Source: Acidobacteriota bacterium
Lineage (GTDB): Bacteria > Acidobacteriota > Terriglobia > Terriglobales > SCQP01
Assembly: GCA_021818645.1 (NCBI GenBank)
Contig: JAKATS010000162.1
Coordinates: 1 to 7,048, forward strand
Direction: 5' to 3'
Length of the DNA: 7,048 nt
Made by a program: the position numbers and the translations under genes. Every line of letters starts with the position of its first letter. Position 1 is the first letter of the stretch. Below the pieces are notes generated by a model that saw only the letters and a program-made list of their open reading frames with translations, did not search any database and was not told where the DNA came from. Shown piece after piece: positions 1-6,451 of the stretch.

Positions 1-55
1 AGATCGTCAGAGCTCATTACCATTGAACCAATTTGGCAGCTTGCCTTTACAGTAA

Positions 56-84
56 AATCGACTCCTGTGTGCCCAAGATGTCAA
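56..84 (-). promoter_or_regulatory. Possible sigma-70-type promoter facing out of the window
   Basis: On the minus strand a perfect TTGACA (84-79) is followed after 17 bases by TCGATT (61-56), which matches only three of six bases of the -10 consensus. It would start transcription near base 49, toward a possible gene beginning at or beyond the left edge. The -10 is poor, so this is tentative. Confidence 0.25.
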
Positions 85-135
85 CAGAGCCAACCTATCT
101 CATAAAGCAGCATTCAATTCCAAGAACTAAATGCA

Positions 136-199
136 TGCGGCTTTTCTTTCGCTCACAATTCCACAAACCGCGCGGAATTGTTTCGCTGGAAAAGCCGCA
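136..199. repeat. 64-base imperfect palindrome (two-stem hairpin) after the operon end
   Basis: The outer arms TGCGGCTTTTC (136-146) and GAAAAGCCGCA (189-199) are perfectly complementary over 11 bases. The inner arms ACAATTCC (155-162) and GGAATTGT (174-181) pair over 8 bases around an 11-base loop. The unpaired sides between the stems both contain TTTCGCT or most of it (147-153 and 181-187), so the element mixes an inverted repeat with a direct repeat. It starts 44 bases after the TPR gene stop on the minus strand. Neither side is followed by a run of T, so a classical Rho-independent terminator is not supported. An mRNA 3'-end stabiliser, a REP-like element or a regulator site are the alternatives. 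Confidence 0.75.
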
Positions 200-243
200 A
201 AACTGCCCGTGGTAACATTCCTGCACCATTTATGAGACGGGTT

Positions 244-1620
244 CTACAGATTACGATGAATATTTCCGGTCATCAGGCCCGTCATGCCAGGCCGATATAC
301 GTGCAGATTGATGTTACGAATATATATTTGCCCTTTCATCAAAGGCACCCCAAAAGGCCGCCGGTATCCAACAGCCACGGTCAATAATTCATTGTGTCTT
401 ATGGTAAAATCGCCGGAATAACTACGCCATTTTGCGCTTAATTGCGCCGACACTCTCAGTAACGAAACTGATGATTGGGTAAAAACCTGTAATTCTATCC
501 CACTCCCACTATACAAGCCCGATCCACGACCTTCATAACTTATATTATATTTACCGGGTTTTACAGGCAAATATTCCCGTAAAAACCTTAGTCGGCTCGG
601 TTGAGCCCCGGAGAGGCGAATCGACACGGAATTATTATGCAAATCCGGTCCTAATAGCAACTGCAACGGCCAGGATCTTGCTTGCCAGGTCCATTGCCCG
701 AGCCAGGGGTGCAGGAAATTTCCATCGGTGACCCGGCCCCAGCGCACCGGCGCGGCGTTCAAGACGCGGCGCTGAATAGCCTGGTTCCAGATGGCCATGG
801 CCAGCGCAATCGCAGCCGGGCGCGGCCAACGGCCAGGATTTTGCGGGGCAAGAAAAGGCCGCCGAGAGGAAGGAGAAGAGCGCGCATACGCAAGCAGTCC
901 GGAGACCAGGGACATGGCGGCGGAGTTGCACAAGTTGGCCTGATAGGCAGGGCAAGCGAGCGAGCTCCAGACCTGCGCGGCGGCACGGAAATGCCCCGCC
1001 GCTCCCAGCATCTGGATCATATCCGCGCCCAAGGGGGTGTCGCCGGCGGGCACCAGGGATACCAATTTGCGCGTACGATAGCCGACCAAGGCGATGGTAT
1101 TATTCAGGGCCGGAACCATATCCGGCACGGGCGCGATGCGCAAGGCGGTTTTCATTTCGCGCCAGAAGGTGGCGCGATCCCCGATCAACCAACTCAGATT
1201 AGCCATTTGAAAATGCGCCAGGAAGCCACGGTCGAAGCGGGCAGCCCGTTGCATGGCGTTTTTGGCTCCGGTCATGTCCCCTAACTGCAAATCGATCATG
1301 GCCAGGCGATGCCAGTTGCGCCAGTTATATGGATTGATGGCGATGGCACGAGCCGCCAACGCCTGCGCGCGGCGGGGATGGATGAGCGACTGCCAATCTG
1401 CCTCCAGACGCCAAGATTCGCTAAGGTCGGGGCGCAGGCCACGGGCGCGGCGCAAATAAGCCAGAGCCCGGCGGGTGCTTTGGGTCTGGTCCACGGCGTG
1501 CAAAGCCAGCCGGTAACGCAGGTGCCGCACTGCGGCCCAACCCAGTCCGGCCAATATCGCAAGCAGCGTTAGCGAAGCGCCGAGGCGAAGCCAGTATCGA
1601 CTTTGCTGTAAGATCCGCAT
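244..1620 (-). CDS. Membrane-anchored TPR protein with C-terminal beta-rich domain, polysaccharide-cluster associated
   Basis: The 458-residue protein is not assignable to a named gene. A single membrane helix lies near the N-terminus (about 12-32, LRLGASLTLLAILAGLGWAA), after basic residues and before an Arg-rich stretch, so the rest is probably periplasmic. Residues about 45-165 are helical and TPR-like: RALAYLRRARGLRPDLSESW, then AQALAARAIAINPYNWRNWHRLAMIDLQLGD is partly repeated by AKNAMQRAARFD. Residues about 165-290 are helical with no recognised motif. Residues about 295-445 look like a jelly-roll, carbohydrate-binding-like module (VTDGNFLHP, SVSIRLSG, PVKPGKYNISYEGRG, GQIYIRNINLHVY). 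TPR proteins of this architecture are common next to O-antigen ligase and export genes, so a scaffold role in polysaccharide assembly is inferred. The start ATG has no clear Shine-Dalgarno and lies 80 bases after the export gene. The DNA for roughly the last 110 residues is far poorer in GC than the rest. Confidence 0.8.
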   Translation of the reverse strand: MRILQQSRYWLRLGASLTLLAILAGLGWAAVRHLRYRLALHAVDQTQSTRRALAYLRRARGLRPDLSESWRLEADWQSLIHPRRAQALAARAIAINPYNWRNWHRLAMIDLQLGDMTGAKNAMQRAARFDRGFLAHFQMANLSWLIGDRATFWREMKTALRIAPVPDMVPALNNTIALVGYRTRKLVSLVPAGDTPLGADMIQMLGAAGHFRAAAQVWSSLACPAYQANLCNSAAMSLVSGLLAYARSSPSSRRPFLAPQNPGRWPRPAAIALAMAIWNQAIQRRVLNAAPVRWGRVTDGNFLHPWLGQWTWQARSWPLQLLLGPDLHNNSVSIRLSGAQPSRLRFLREYLPVKPGKYNISYEGRGSGLYSGSGIELQVFTQSSVSLLRVSAQLSAKWRSYSGDFTIRHNELLTVAVGYRRPFGVPLMKGQIYIRNINLHVYRPGMTGLMTGNIHRNL

Positions 1621-1681
1621 GGAGTTCGACCGTGGTTGCGGCCAAGACTTAAGCGCGCACGATGGAAAATGTTCCGAGTCC

Positions 1682-1696
1682 GAGGCTTCAAGCCTC
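1682..1696. repeat. Perfect 7-base inverted repeat between export and TPR genes
   Basis: GAGGCTT (1682-1688) and AAGCCTC (1690-1696) flank one central base. As RNA this could fold into a short hairpin of five or six pairs, four bases after the export-protein stop. No run of U follows in the minus-strand transcript, so an intrinsic terminator is not supported. It could be a weak attenuator, an mRNA-stability element, a protein-binding palindrome, or chance. Confidence 0.5.
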
Positions 1697-1700
1697 AGGT

Positions 1701-2711
1701 TTACGGGAAGTGGTAGGCGGCGCCCAGCGTCAGTACCTGGGCCGTATCCTGCAACGCCTCCATTAGCAACTGATGCTTGAGATCCTTCGGCACGTACAAA
1801 ATATCTCCCGCCCGAAGGCGCGGGTCGAGGGACTTATGCTTGAGAATTCGACCGATATGAATGCGCACCTCGTGGTGCGTGCCATCCGGCAGGGTGGAAA
1901 TGATTTCGGCATGGCCTTTGTCGGGCGATTTCCGTAAGCCGCCGGCCAGGGCAATCGCATTGAGCACGGAAATCGGTTCGCCCACACGCAGAGGAAAGGC
2001 GCCGGGTTTATGGAACGCGCCCACCACATAAATCATCTTCGAAGGTAGGACGGTAACGGATTCATTGCCCAACAAGACAGGATCATCCTGGGGATTGTTG
2101 TACAACATCAACTGCCGCAAACTGTACGATTTCGTGACGGCGGGGCCGACGCCTTGCGAGGTAACCAGCACGGCATCGCCGGCATTGGAAGTCAAACCGC
2201 CGGCGCGGGAAATAACTTCCAGCAACGACATGGGACGGGCGGCTTGCAGAGCCATCGGCTTGTACACCGCCCCGGTGACGACGATGGGCTTGCTTTCGAC
2301 TTGCTGCACGATGACTTGCACGATGGGGTGATTTGCCAAGCCTTCGCGCTGGAGTTCGGCCGTAATAATCCGCTGCAGTTGGGGCGTGGTCAAGCCCGAG
2401 GCATGGAAGCGGCGCTGAACAAAAGGCAATTGGATTTCGCCTTGATTATCAACGCGGACAGAGCGGGTCAATTCCGGCATTTGAAAAACAAAGACGGAGA
2501 GCAGATCATTGCGGCCGATGATGTAACTATCGGGAACTGCAGGGGTGACCAGATCCGGCTCCAAGTGGGAAGGCACCGCAAGCGTCGGCTGCGGCAAAGG
2601 CGAGGCGTTCTGCTGACCGTATTGCCCGTATTGCGCCCAAAGAGAGCCCATCCCCAGAGCCGCGATTACCGCTAGGCAGGACAGGCGATGGAAGTTACGC
2701 CGGATATGCAT
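1701..2711 (-). CDS. Polysaccharide export protein, Wza-like, with two SLBB domains
   Basis: The 336-residue exported protein belongs to the outer-membrane polysaccharide exporter (OPX) family, which forms the periplasmic/outer-membrane channel for capsule or exopolysaccharide. Residues 1-26 form a Sec signal peptide: basic start MHIRRNFHR, hydrophobic core around LAVIAALGMGSL, likely cleavage after LWA. The mature protein would begin QYGQYGQQ, followed by a Pro-rich stretch. The Poly_export domain covers about 59-138 (DSYIIGRNDLLSVFVF, then GEIQLPFV). The first SLBB domain is about 142-187 (VVTGAVYKPMAL, VISRAGGLT) and the second about 226-275 (IYVVGAFHKPGAFPL, NAIALAGGL). AGDILYVPKD (301-310) and a short final helix follow. 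There is no lipobox cysteine near the cleavage site, unlike E. coli Wza, and the protein is shorter than Wza (about 380). A polymerase, Wzc-type kinase or flippase is not in the window. The ATG at 2711 is chosen over the TTG at 2720 from ribosome-site spacing. Confidence 0.92.
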   Translation of the reverse strand: MHIRRNFHRLSCLAVIAALGMGSLWAQYGQYGQQNASPLPQPTLAVPSHLEPDLVTPAVPDSYIIGRNDLLSVFVFQMPELTRSVRVDNQGEIQLPFVQRRFHASGLTTPQLQRIITAELQREGLANHPIVQVIVQQVESKPIVVTGAVYKPMALQAARPMSLLEVISRAGGLTSNAGDAVLVTSQGVGPAVTKSYSLRQLMLYNNPQDDPVLLGNESVTVLPSKMIYVVGAFHKPGAFPLRVGEPISVLNAIALAGGLRKSPDKGHAEIISTLPDGTHHEVRIHIGRILKHKSLDPRLRAGDILYVPKDLKHQLLMEALQDTAQVLTLGAAYHFP

Positions 2712-2727
2712 GCTATTCAATCCTCAT
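2712..2727 (-). promoter_or_regulatory. Ribosome binding site that fixes the export-protein start
   Basis: In the minus-strand transcript a GAGGA (2725-2721) lies nine bases before the ATG at 2711. The in-frame TTG at 2720 directly abuts this Shine-Dalgarno sequence, so it is too close to serve as the start. The element fills the 16-base gap after the epimerase stop. Confidence 0.6.
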
Positions 2728-3687
2728 TCAATTTGCCGCTGGCCAGTCCGTCGCCGGGGAACTGATGCCGGAAAAACGATTCAGAATTTCGCGCAAACCG
2801 TCGGCCAAGCCCACGCCCGGCCGCCAGCCGGCGGCCAGCAGGCGATCGCTGCTTACCGATGTGGAGATGCGGGTCAAGGCATCCTGGCCAGAATGGCGCA
2901 GCTTGACCTGCGGACGCAAGTCGCGCAAAACGGCAACGACTTCGGAGACCGAGACATTTTCGGCGACGACATTGAATAATCCGTCGGTGGCGACATCCGC
3001 CTCCAGGGCCCACAGCAGGGCGGACGACGCATCGCGCACATGCAAGATCGGCCGGATCTGGTCTCCGCCACCATGCAGTACCAGAGAGCGTCCAGTCGCA
3101 GCTAAAAAGGCCAGGCGATTCGGCATAGCGTCAAAACGCATCGCCGGCGCCCAGCCATAGACCGTAGACAGCCGCAGTATGCAGCCCGGCAGTCCCCGGC
3201 CGCGAGCGAATTCTACAATCTTTTCCGCTTCCAATTTGGCCTGCGAATAGGGCCCCAGCGCTTGCGGGGAATCGGTTTCCGCATAAGGGCCGCCGCTGCC
3301 GTAAACGCTGGCGCTGCTGGCGAAGACCAGCCGCGCAATGCCCATCTCCAGGCAAATTTCTACGAGACGCGCCGTGCCCCAATGATTAACTTGTTGGGTC
3401 CATTCGGGATGGTCAAAACTAAAGGGAGTGCGAACCAGGGCGGCCAGATGGATCACGCTATGGACCCCCTCGAGGGCCCGACGCATGGCCAGCGGATCGA
3501 GGATATCGCCTTCCAGAAACTGCAGTTCCTTTCCGGGCGGGAGTTGCGCAAGCGCCTGCCAGCATTCGCGATGGAAATTATCCACCACGCGCAGCTGCAG
3601 ATCGGGCGGAGCCGAAAGCATAGCATCGCGGATCAATTGGGAGCCGATATAGCCCAATCCGCCGGTGATGAGCACCACCCGTTTCAT
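2728..3687 (-). CDS. NAD(P)-dependent nucleotide-sugar epimerase/dehydratase (extended SDR family)
   Basis: The 319-residue cytoplasmic protein is an extended short-chain dehydrogenase/reductase of the GalE-like group, which converts nucleotide-activated sugars for glycan synthesis. It has the N-terminal Rossmann motif TGGLGYIG (8-15), an acidic Asp36 after the second beta strand (VVDNF) that suits NAD binding, GDILD (60-64), the HLAAL strand (80-84), SSASVYG (124-130, Ser125 in the catalytic position) and the catalytic YSQAK (Tyr147, Lys151). The C-terminal half carries GDQIRPILHVRDAS (208-221), typical of substrate-binding regions. The exact sugar cannot be read from the sequence. The start ATG overlaps the cysH stop by four bases (ATGA), which implies translational coupling to sulfate reduction. 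The next gene, an export protein, begins 16 bases after its stop and suggests a role in polysaccharide precursor supply. A reductase or dehydratase of the same fold is possible. Confidence 0.9.
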   Translation of the reverse strand: MKRVVLITGGLGYIGSQLIRDAMLSAPPDLQLRVVDNFHRECWQALAQLPPGKELQFLEGDILDPLAMRRALEGVHSVIHLAALVRTPFSFDHPEWTQQVNHWGTARLVEICLEMGIARLVFASSASVYGSGGPYAETDSPQALGPYSQAKLEAEKIVEFARGRGLPGCILRLSTVYGWAPAMRFDAMPNRLAFLAATGRSLVLHGGGDQIRPILHVRDASSALLWALEADVATDGLFNVVAENVSVSEVVAVLRDLRPQVKLRHSGQDALTRISTSVSSDRLLAAGWRPGVGLADGLREILNRFSGISSPATDWPAAN

Positions 3688-4415
3688 GGGGTTTTATCCA
3701 TTGCCGAAGGGCGCAGTTGAGTATGCAGGCCGCACTCGGTTTTTGCGGATTGGGCCCAGCGGCCCGCGCGCGCCATTTCGCCGATTTGCACCGGGCGGGT
3801 GCAAGGCTCGCAGCCGATGCTGAGATATCCCTGTGAGGTGAGCGGATGTTCGGGAAGCCGGTGTTCTGCTATGTAATTAAAAACATCGCGGCGGGACCAA
3901 AAGGCGAGCGGGTGGATGCGAAGGACCGACGCGCCAGGCTCGAGGACTTGCAGGTGCGCGCGCTCCGCGGTCTGGTCGGGAATAATTCCGCTGATCCAAG
4001 CGCGATAACCCCGCAAAGCTTCCTGCATAGGAACTACCTTATGCAAATGACAGCATAGATCGGGATCCCGTTGGTAGAGATTACCCTGCGGCTGGCCCGC
4101 AGGATGGTCTCCCGAAGCAGTCCGCGCGATCCGTAGGTTGAGTTTCCATAGTGAGACAATTTTGTCACGAAAAGCCAGAGTTTCAGGGAAATGATAGCCC
4201 GTATCCAGGAAAATGACAGGCAGGCGCGGCGCCCAAAGCGAAATCATATGCAAAAGCGGCATGCTTTGGGTTTGGAATGATGAACTGGCGATAACCTCGT
4301 CTCCGAAACGCCGCAGCGCCCATTGCAATATGTGAGCCGGGGAGGCTTGATCCAGCTGGCGGTGCGCATCCATCCATTCGTCGGATTCGCCCACAGTTGA
4401 GCCCGGCATTTCCAT
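3684..4415 (-). CDS. cysH: Assimilatory sulfonucleotide reductase CysH, [4Fe-4S] APS-reductase type
   Basis: The 243-residue protein reduces activated sulfate to sulfite, with electrons normally supplied by thioredoxin. Visible features in order are the PP-loop-like ASSSFQTQS (43-51), LDTGYHFPET (70-79), the cysteine pair CC (121-122) with Lys126, GCEPCTRP (201-208) supplying the second cysteine pair, GRW (218-220), and the catalytic ECGLH (227-231, Cys228). The CC plus CxxC set binds a [4Fe-4S] cluster and marks APS reductases, as opposed to the cluster-free E. coli PAPS reductase. The substrate is therefore more likely APS, although some cluster-bearing enzymes accept both. The frame stays open up to 4679 inside cysNC. 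I chose the ATG at 4415 because it follows the cysNC stop and has GGCGGA seven bases upstream; ATG at 4409 is an alternative. Unusually, the segment WISGIIPDQT (140-149) lacks the arginine pair normally found in the GxRRDQ motif. Its stop overlaps the next start (ATGA). Confidence 0.92.
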   Translation of the reverse strand: MEMPGSTVGESDEWMDAHRQLDQASPAHILQWALRRFGDEVIASSSFQTQSMPLLHMISLWAPRLPVIFLDTGYHFPETLAFRDKIVSLWKLNLRIARTASGDHPAGQPQGNLYQRDPDLCCHLHKVVPMQEALRGYRAWISGIIPDQTAERAHLQVLEPGASVLRIHPLAFWSRRDVFNYIAEHRLPEHPLTSQGYLSIGCEPCTRPVQIGEMARAGRWAQSAKTECGLHTQLRPSAMDKTP

Positions 4416-4444
4416 GATCGCATCCGCCGTAAAAATACAATTTA

Positions 4445-6451
4445 TCAGTCTGGGGGGCGGATGAAATCCGCAGCGGGCAGGAAGCTCTTCCGGCGCAGCA
4501 ATTGCAAAAGTTGTTCCACGACCTCGGTCGCCGAATCCACCGCGGTGCAGGCCTGAAATTCCGGTTGCACAGGAGGTTCGTAATTTTGCCCAACTCCGGT
4601 GAGATTGTCCAAAGTGCCCGCATGGGCGCGGGCATACAAACCTTTGGTATCCCGCTGCCGGCAGATCTCCAATGGGCAATCGACAAAAATTTCAAGAAAA
4701 TGTTCCGCGCCGATGCCCTCCCTCACGAGTTCGCGATCGCGCCGAAACGGCGAGACGAAAGTGCAAAGGACCAGATTGCCGTGTTCAAAAAACAGACGCG
4801 CGACCTCGCCGGCGCGTCGGATATTTTCCATGCGATCGGCCGGAGAAAAACCCAAATCGCCGCACAGGCCGTGGCGCAATTGATCACCGTCGAGGAGCAT
4901 GGTCTGGCAACCGATCTCAAAAAGGCGCGTTTCCAGCATGCGAGCCAGAGTAGATTTGCCACTGCCGGACAAACCGGTAAACCAGAGCACTCCCGCTTTA
5001 TGACCATTGCGGGCCTCGCGAACGGCACGAGGCAGGTTCCAGGGCTGCCAGACGGCGCCGGCCGGGCTGATGACGTCGATATCCTGCGGTCTCGGGATGG
5101 ACGGTTCAATCTGCCGGGTTTCCGTACGAATCATGCCGGCAGCGACCGTCCCATGGGTAAAAGGGTCGATCAGGACGAAGCTGCCGGTGGCGGCATTGTG
5201 GTCAAATGGATCAAAAAAGATCGGCTGCGCGGCGGTGATTTCCACCCGACCGATGTCATTCCAAGCCAATTCCCGTCCGATCTTGCGATGCAAGGTGTCA
5301 ACATCCATGCGGTAATCGACGCGCGAGACATAGGCGCGGGTGGCGCGGGTGGTATGGCGCAGGATGTAAGCCTGCGCGGGATCCAGGGGAGTTTCCAACA
5401 TCCAGCAGAGCATGGCATCGAAGCGGGCGCCGACCAGGGGCAGATTGTGCCGGCGAACGATCATGTCGCCCCGGCTGATATCCATTTCATCTTCAATTTC
5501 CAGCACCACCGAATCGCCGGCACTAGCTTCAGCGACCACCCCATCCGCACCATGCAGGGAACGAACGCGCGAGATCTGTCCAGAGGGCAGAACCGCAATT
5601 TCCTCACCGGGGCGAATCACGCCCGAGGCGATCTGCCCGGCAAAGCCGCGGAAATCCTGGTGCGGACGCACAACAAACTGCACCGGCAGGCGAAAATCCA
5701 ACAAATTCCGGTCAATGGCGATATTGACGGTTTCGAGATGATGCAGCAATGTGCTGCCCTGGTACCAGGGCATATGCAGGCTACGCTCGACCACATTGTC
5801 GCCATGCAAAGCGGAGACCGGAATGAAGACGAGATCCTTGACCTCGAGCTTGCTGGCAAAGGCCGTGAACTCATCGACGATCGCGCGAAAAGCGGTTTCG
5901 GAGTAGTCCACCAGATCCATTTTGTTGACGGCAATTAAAAAATGCGGAATACCGAGCAGGGAAGAAATGAAAGCGTGGCGCCGGGATTGCGTCAATACGC
6001 CTTTGCGGGCATCCACCAAAATCAAGGCCAGGTCGGCGGATGAGGCGCCCGTTACCATGTTGCGCGTATACTGCGAGTGGCCGGGCGTATCGGCGATGAT
6101 GAATTTGCGCCGGGGCGTGGCAAAGTAACGGTAGGCGACATCAATCGTGATGTTTTGTTCCCGTTCGGCGCGCAGGCCGTCGGTGAGCAGGGCGAGGTTG
6201 AGTCCGTCTTCACCGCGGCGGCGGCTGGCCGCCTCCAAGGCCATCAACTGATCCTCAAAAATAGATTTGGTGTCGTAGAGCAAACGACCGATGAGCGTGC
6301 TTTTACCGTCATCGACGCTGCCTGCGGTGGAAAAGCGCAATAGATCCATGGCCGGGAAGGCCGTGGCGGTCGCTACAGGCGCGACCGGATGCACGGCATC
6401 GGGAATGGCGATGGCGGCTACCGGCGAGTTTTCCGTTATCAACGAAGCCAT
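4445..6451 (-). CDS. cysNC: Bifunctional sulfate adenylyltransferase GTPase subunit / APS kinase (CysNC, NodQ-like fusion)
   Basis: The 668-residue protein has two enzymes in one chain. Residues about 36-445 are the CysN GTPase that drives APS synthesis by CysD. Its GTP-binding motifs are intact: GSVDDGKS (44-51), the EQNITID switch region (98-104), DTPGH (121-125) and NKMD (176-179), followed by EF-Tu-like beta-barrel domains. Residues about 480-655 are the CysC APS kinase, which makes PAPS. It shows the P-loop GLSGSGKST (493-501), DGDQLRHGL (521-529), the SPFRRDRE segment with the expected serine at 567, and KGLYARA (603-609). Both halves therefore look active. The ATG at 6451 has an AGGG upstream at about nine bases. 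Residues 1-34 are an Ala/Pro/Val-rich extension, so Met35 is a possible but less likely start. It lies between cysD (one-base overlap) and cysH (29-base gap). Such fusions are known in rhizobial NodQ and in many other bacteria. Confidence 0.96.
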   Translation of the reverse strand: MASLITENSPVAAIAIPDAVHPVAPVATATAFPAMDLLRFSTAGSVDDGKSTLIGRLLYDTKSIFEDQLMALEAASRRRGEDGLNLALLTDGLRAEREQNITIDVAYRYFATPRRKFIIADTPGHSQYTRNMVTGASSADLALILVDARKGVLTQSRRHAFISSLLGIPHFLIAVNKMDLVDYSETAFRAIVDEFTAFASKLEVKDLVFIPVSALHGDNVVERSLHMPWYQGSTLLHHLETVNIAIDRNLLDFRLPVQFVVRPHQDFRGFAGQIASGVIRPGEEIAVLPSGQISRVRSLHGADGVVAEASAGDSVVLEIEDEMDISRGDMIVRRHNLPLVGARFDAMLCWMLETPLDPAQAYILRHTTRATRAYVSRVDYRMDVDTLHRKIGRELAWNDIGRVEITAAQPIFFDPFDHNAATGSFVLIDPFTHGTVAAGMIRTETRQIEPSIPRPQDIDVISPAGAVWQPWNLPRAVREARNGHKAGVLWFTGLSGSGKSTLARMLETRLFEIGCQTMLLDGDQLRHGLCGDLGFSPADRMENIRRAGEVARLFFEHGNLVLCTFVSPFRRDRELVREGIGAEHFLEIFVDCPLEICRQRDTKGLYARAHAGTLDNLTGVGQNYEPPVQPEFQACTAVDSATEVVEQLLQLLRRKSFLPAADFIRPPD

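Larger units (their letters stand above)
1..243. other. Gene-free, AT-richer region downstream of the operon
   Basis: I see no convincing gene here. The only plus-strand open frame of note (33-215) begins with TTG, lacks a ribosome site and has no recognisable motif. The region holds a large imperfect palindrome (136-199) and a possible outward promoter (56-84). Minus-strand ATGs at 23 and 17 begin a frame that runs out of the window edge, but only a few codons are visible and no ribosome site precedes them. Confidence 0.6.

Noticed and set aside
145..180. Resemblance of AATTGTGAGCG (minus strand) to half of the lac operator
   Set aside because: Only one half matches. It is explained by the inner arm of the palindrome, and no LacI-type regulator or sugar-uptake gene is present.
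136..199. An integron attC site or an intrinsic terminator for the palindrome
   Set aside because: No matching GTTRRRY/RYYYAAC core pair flanks it, no cassette or integrase is seen, and no T-run follows either arm.
33..215. A 60-codon plus-strand frame in the left gap
   Set aside because: It has a TTG start, no ribosome site, no motif, and it runs through the large palindrome.
682..1284. A 200-codon plus-strand frame opposite the TPR gene
   Set aside because: It has the same codon-aligned antisense geometry as the one opposite cysNC, in the GC-rich part of the gene, with a composition typical of a shadow frame and no family resemblance.
2154..2675. A 173-codon plus-strand frame opposite the export gene
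   Set aside because: It is again codon-aligned with the sense gene, and the sense gene has clear signal peptide and SLBB motifs.
4416..4679. A longer CysH beginning upstream, inside cysNC
   Set aside because: The extra 88 residues overlap the CysC-coding end in another frame and do not resemble CysH. The shorter start after the cysNC stop gives a normal family length and a plausible ribosome site.
4502..5938. A 478-codon open frame on the plus strand opposite cysNC
   Set aside because: It is codon-aligned with cysNC on the opposite strand. Its stops would need TTA, CTA or TCA codons in the sense gene, which are rare in GC-rich genes. The translation has no recognisable motif, while cysNC is certain.
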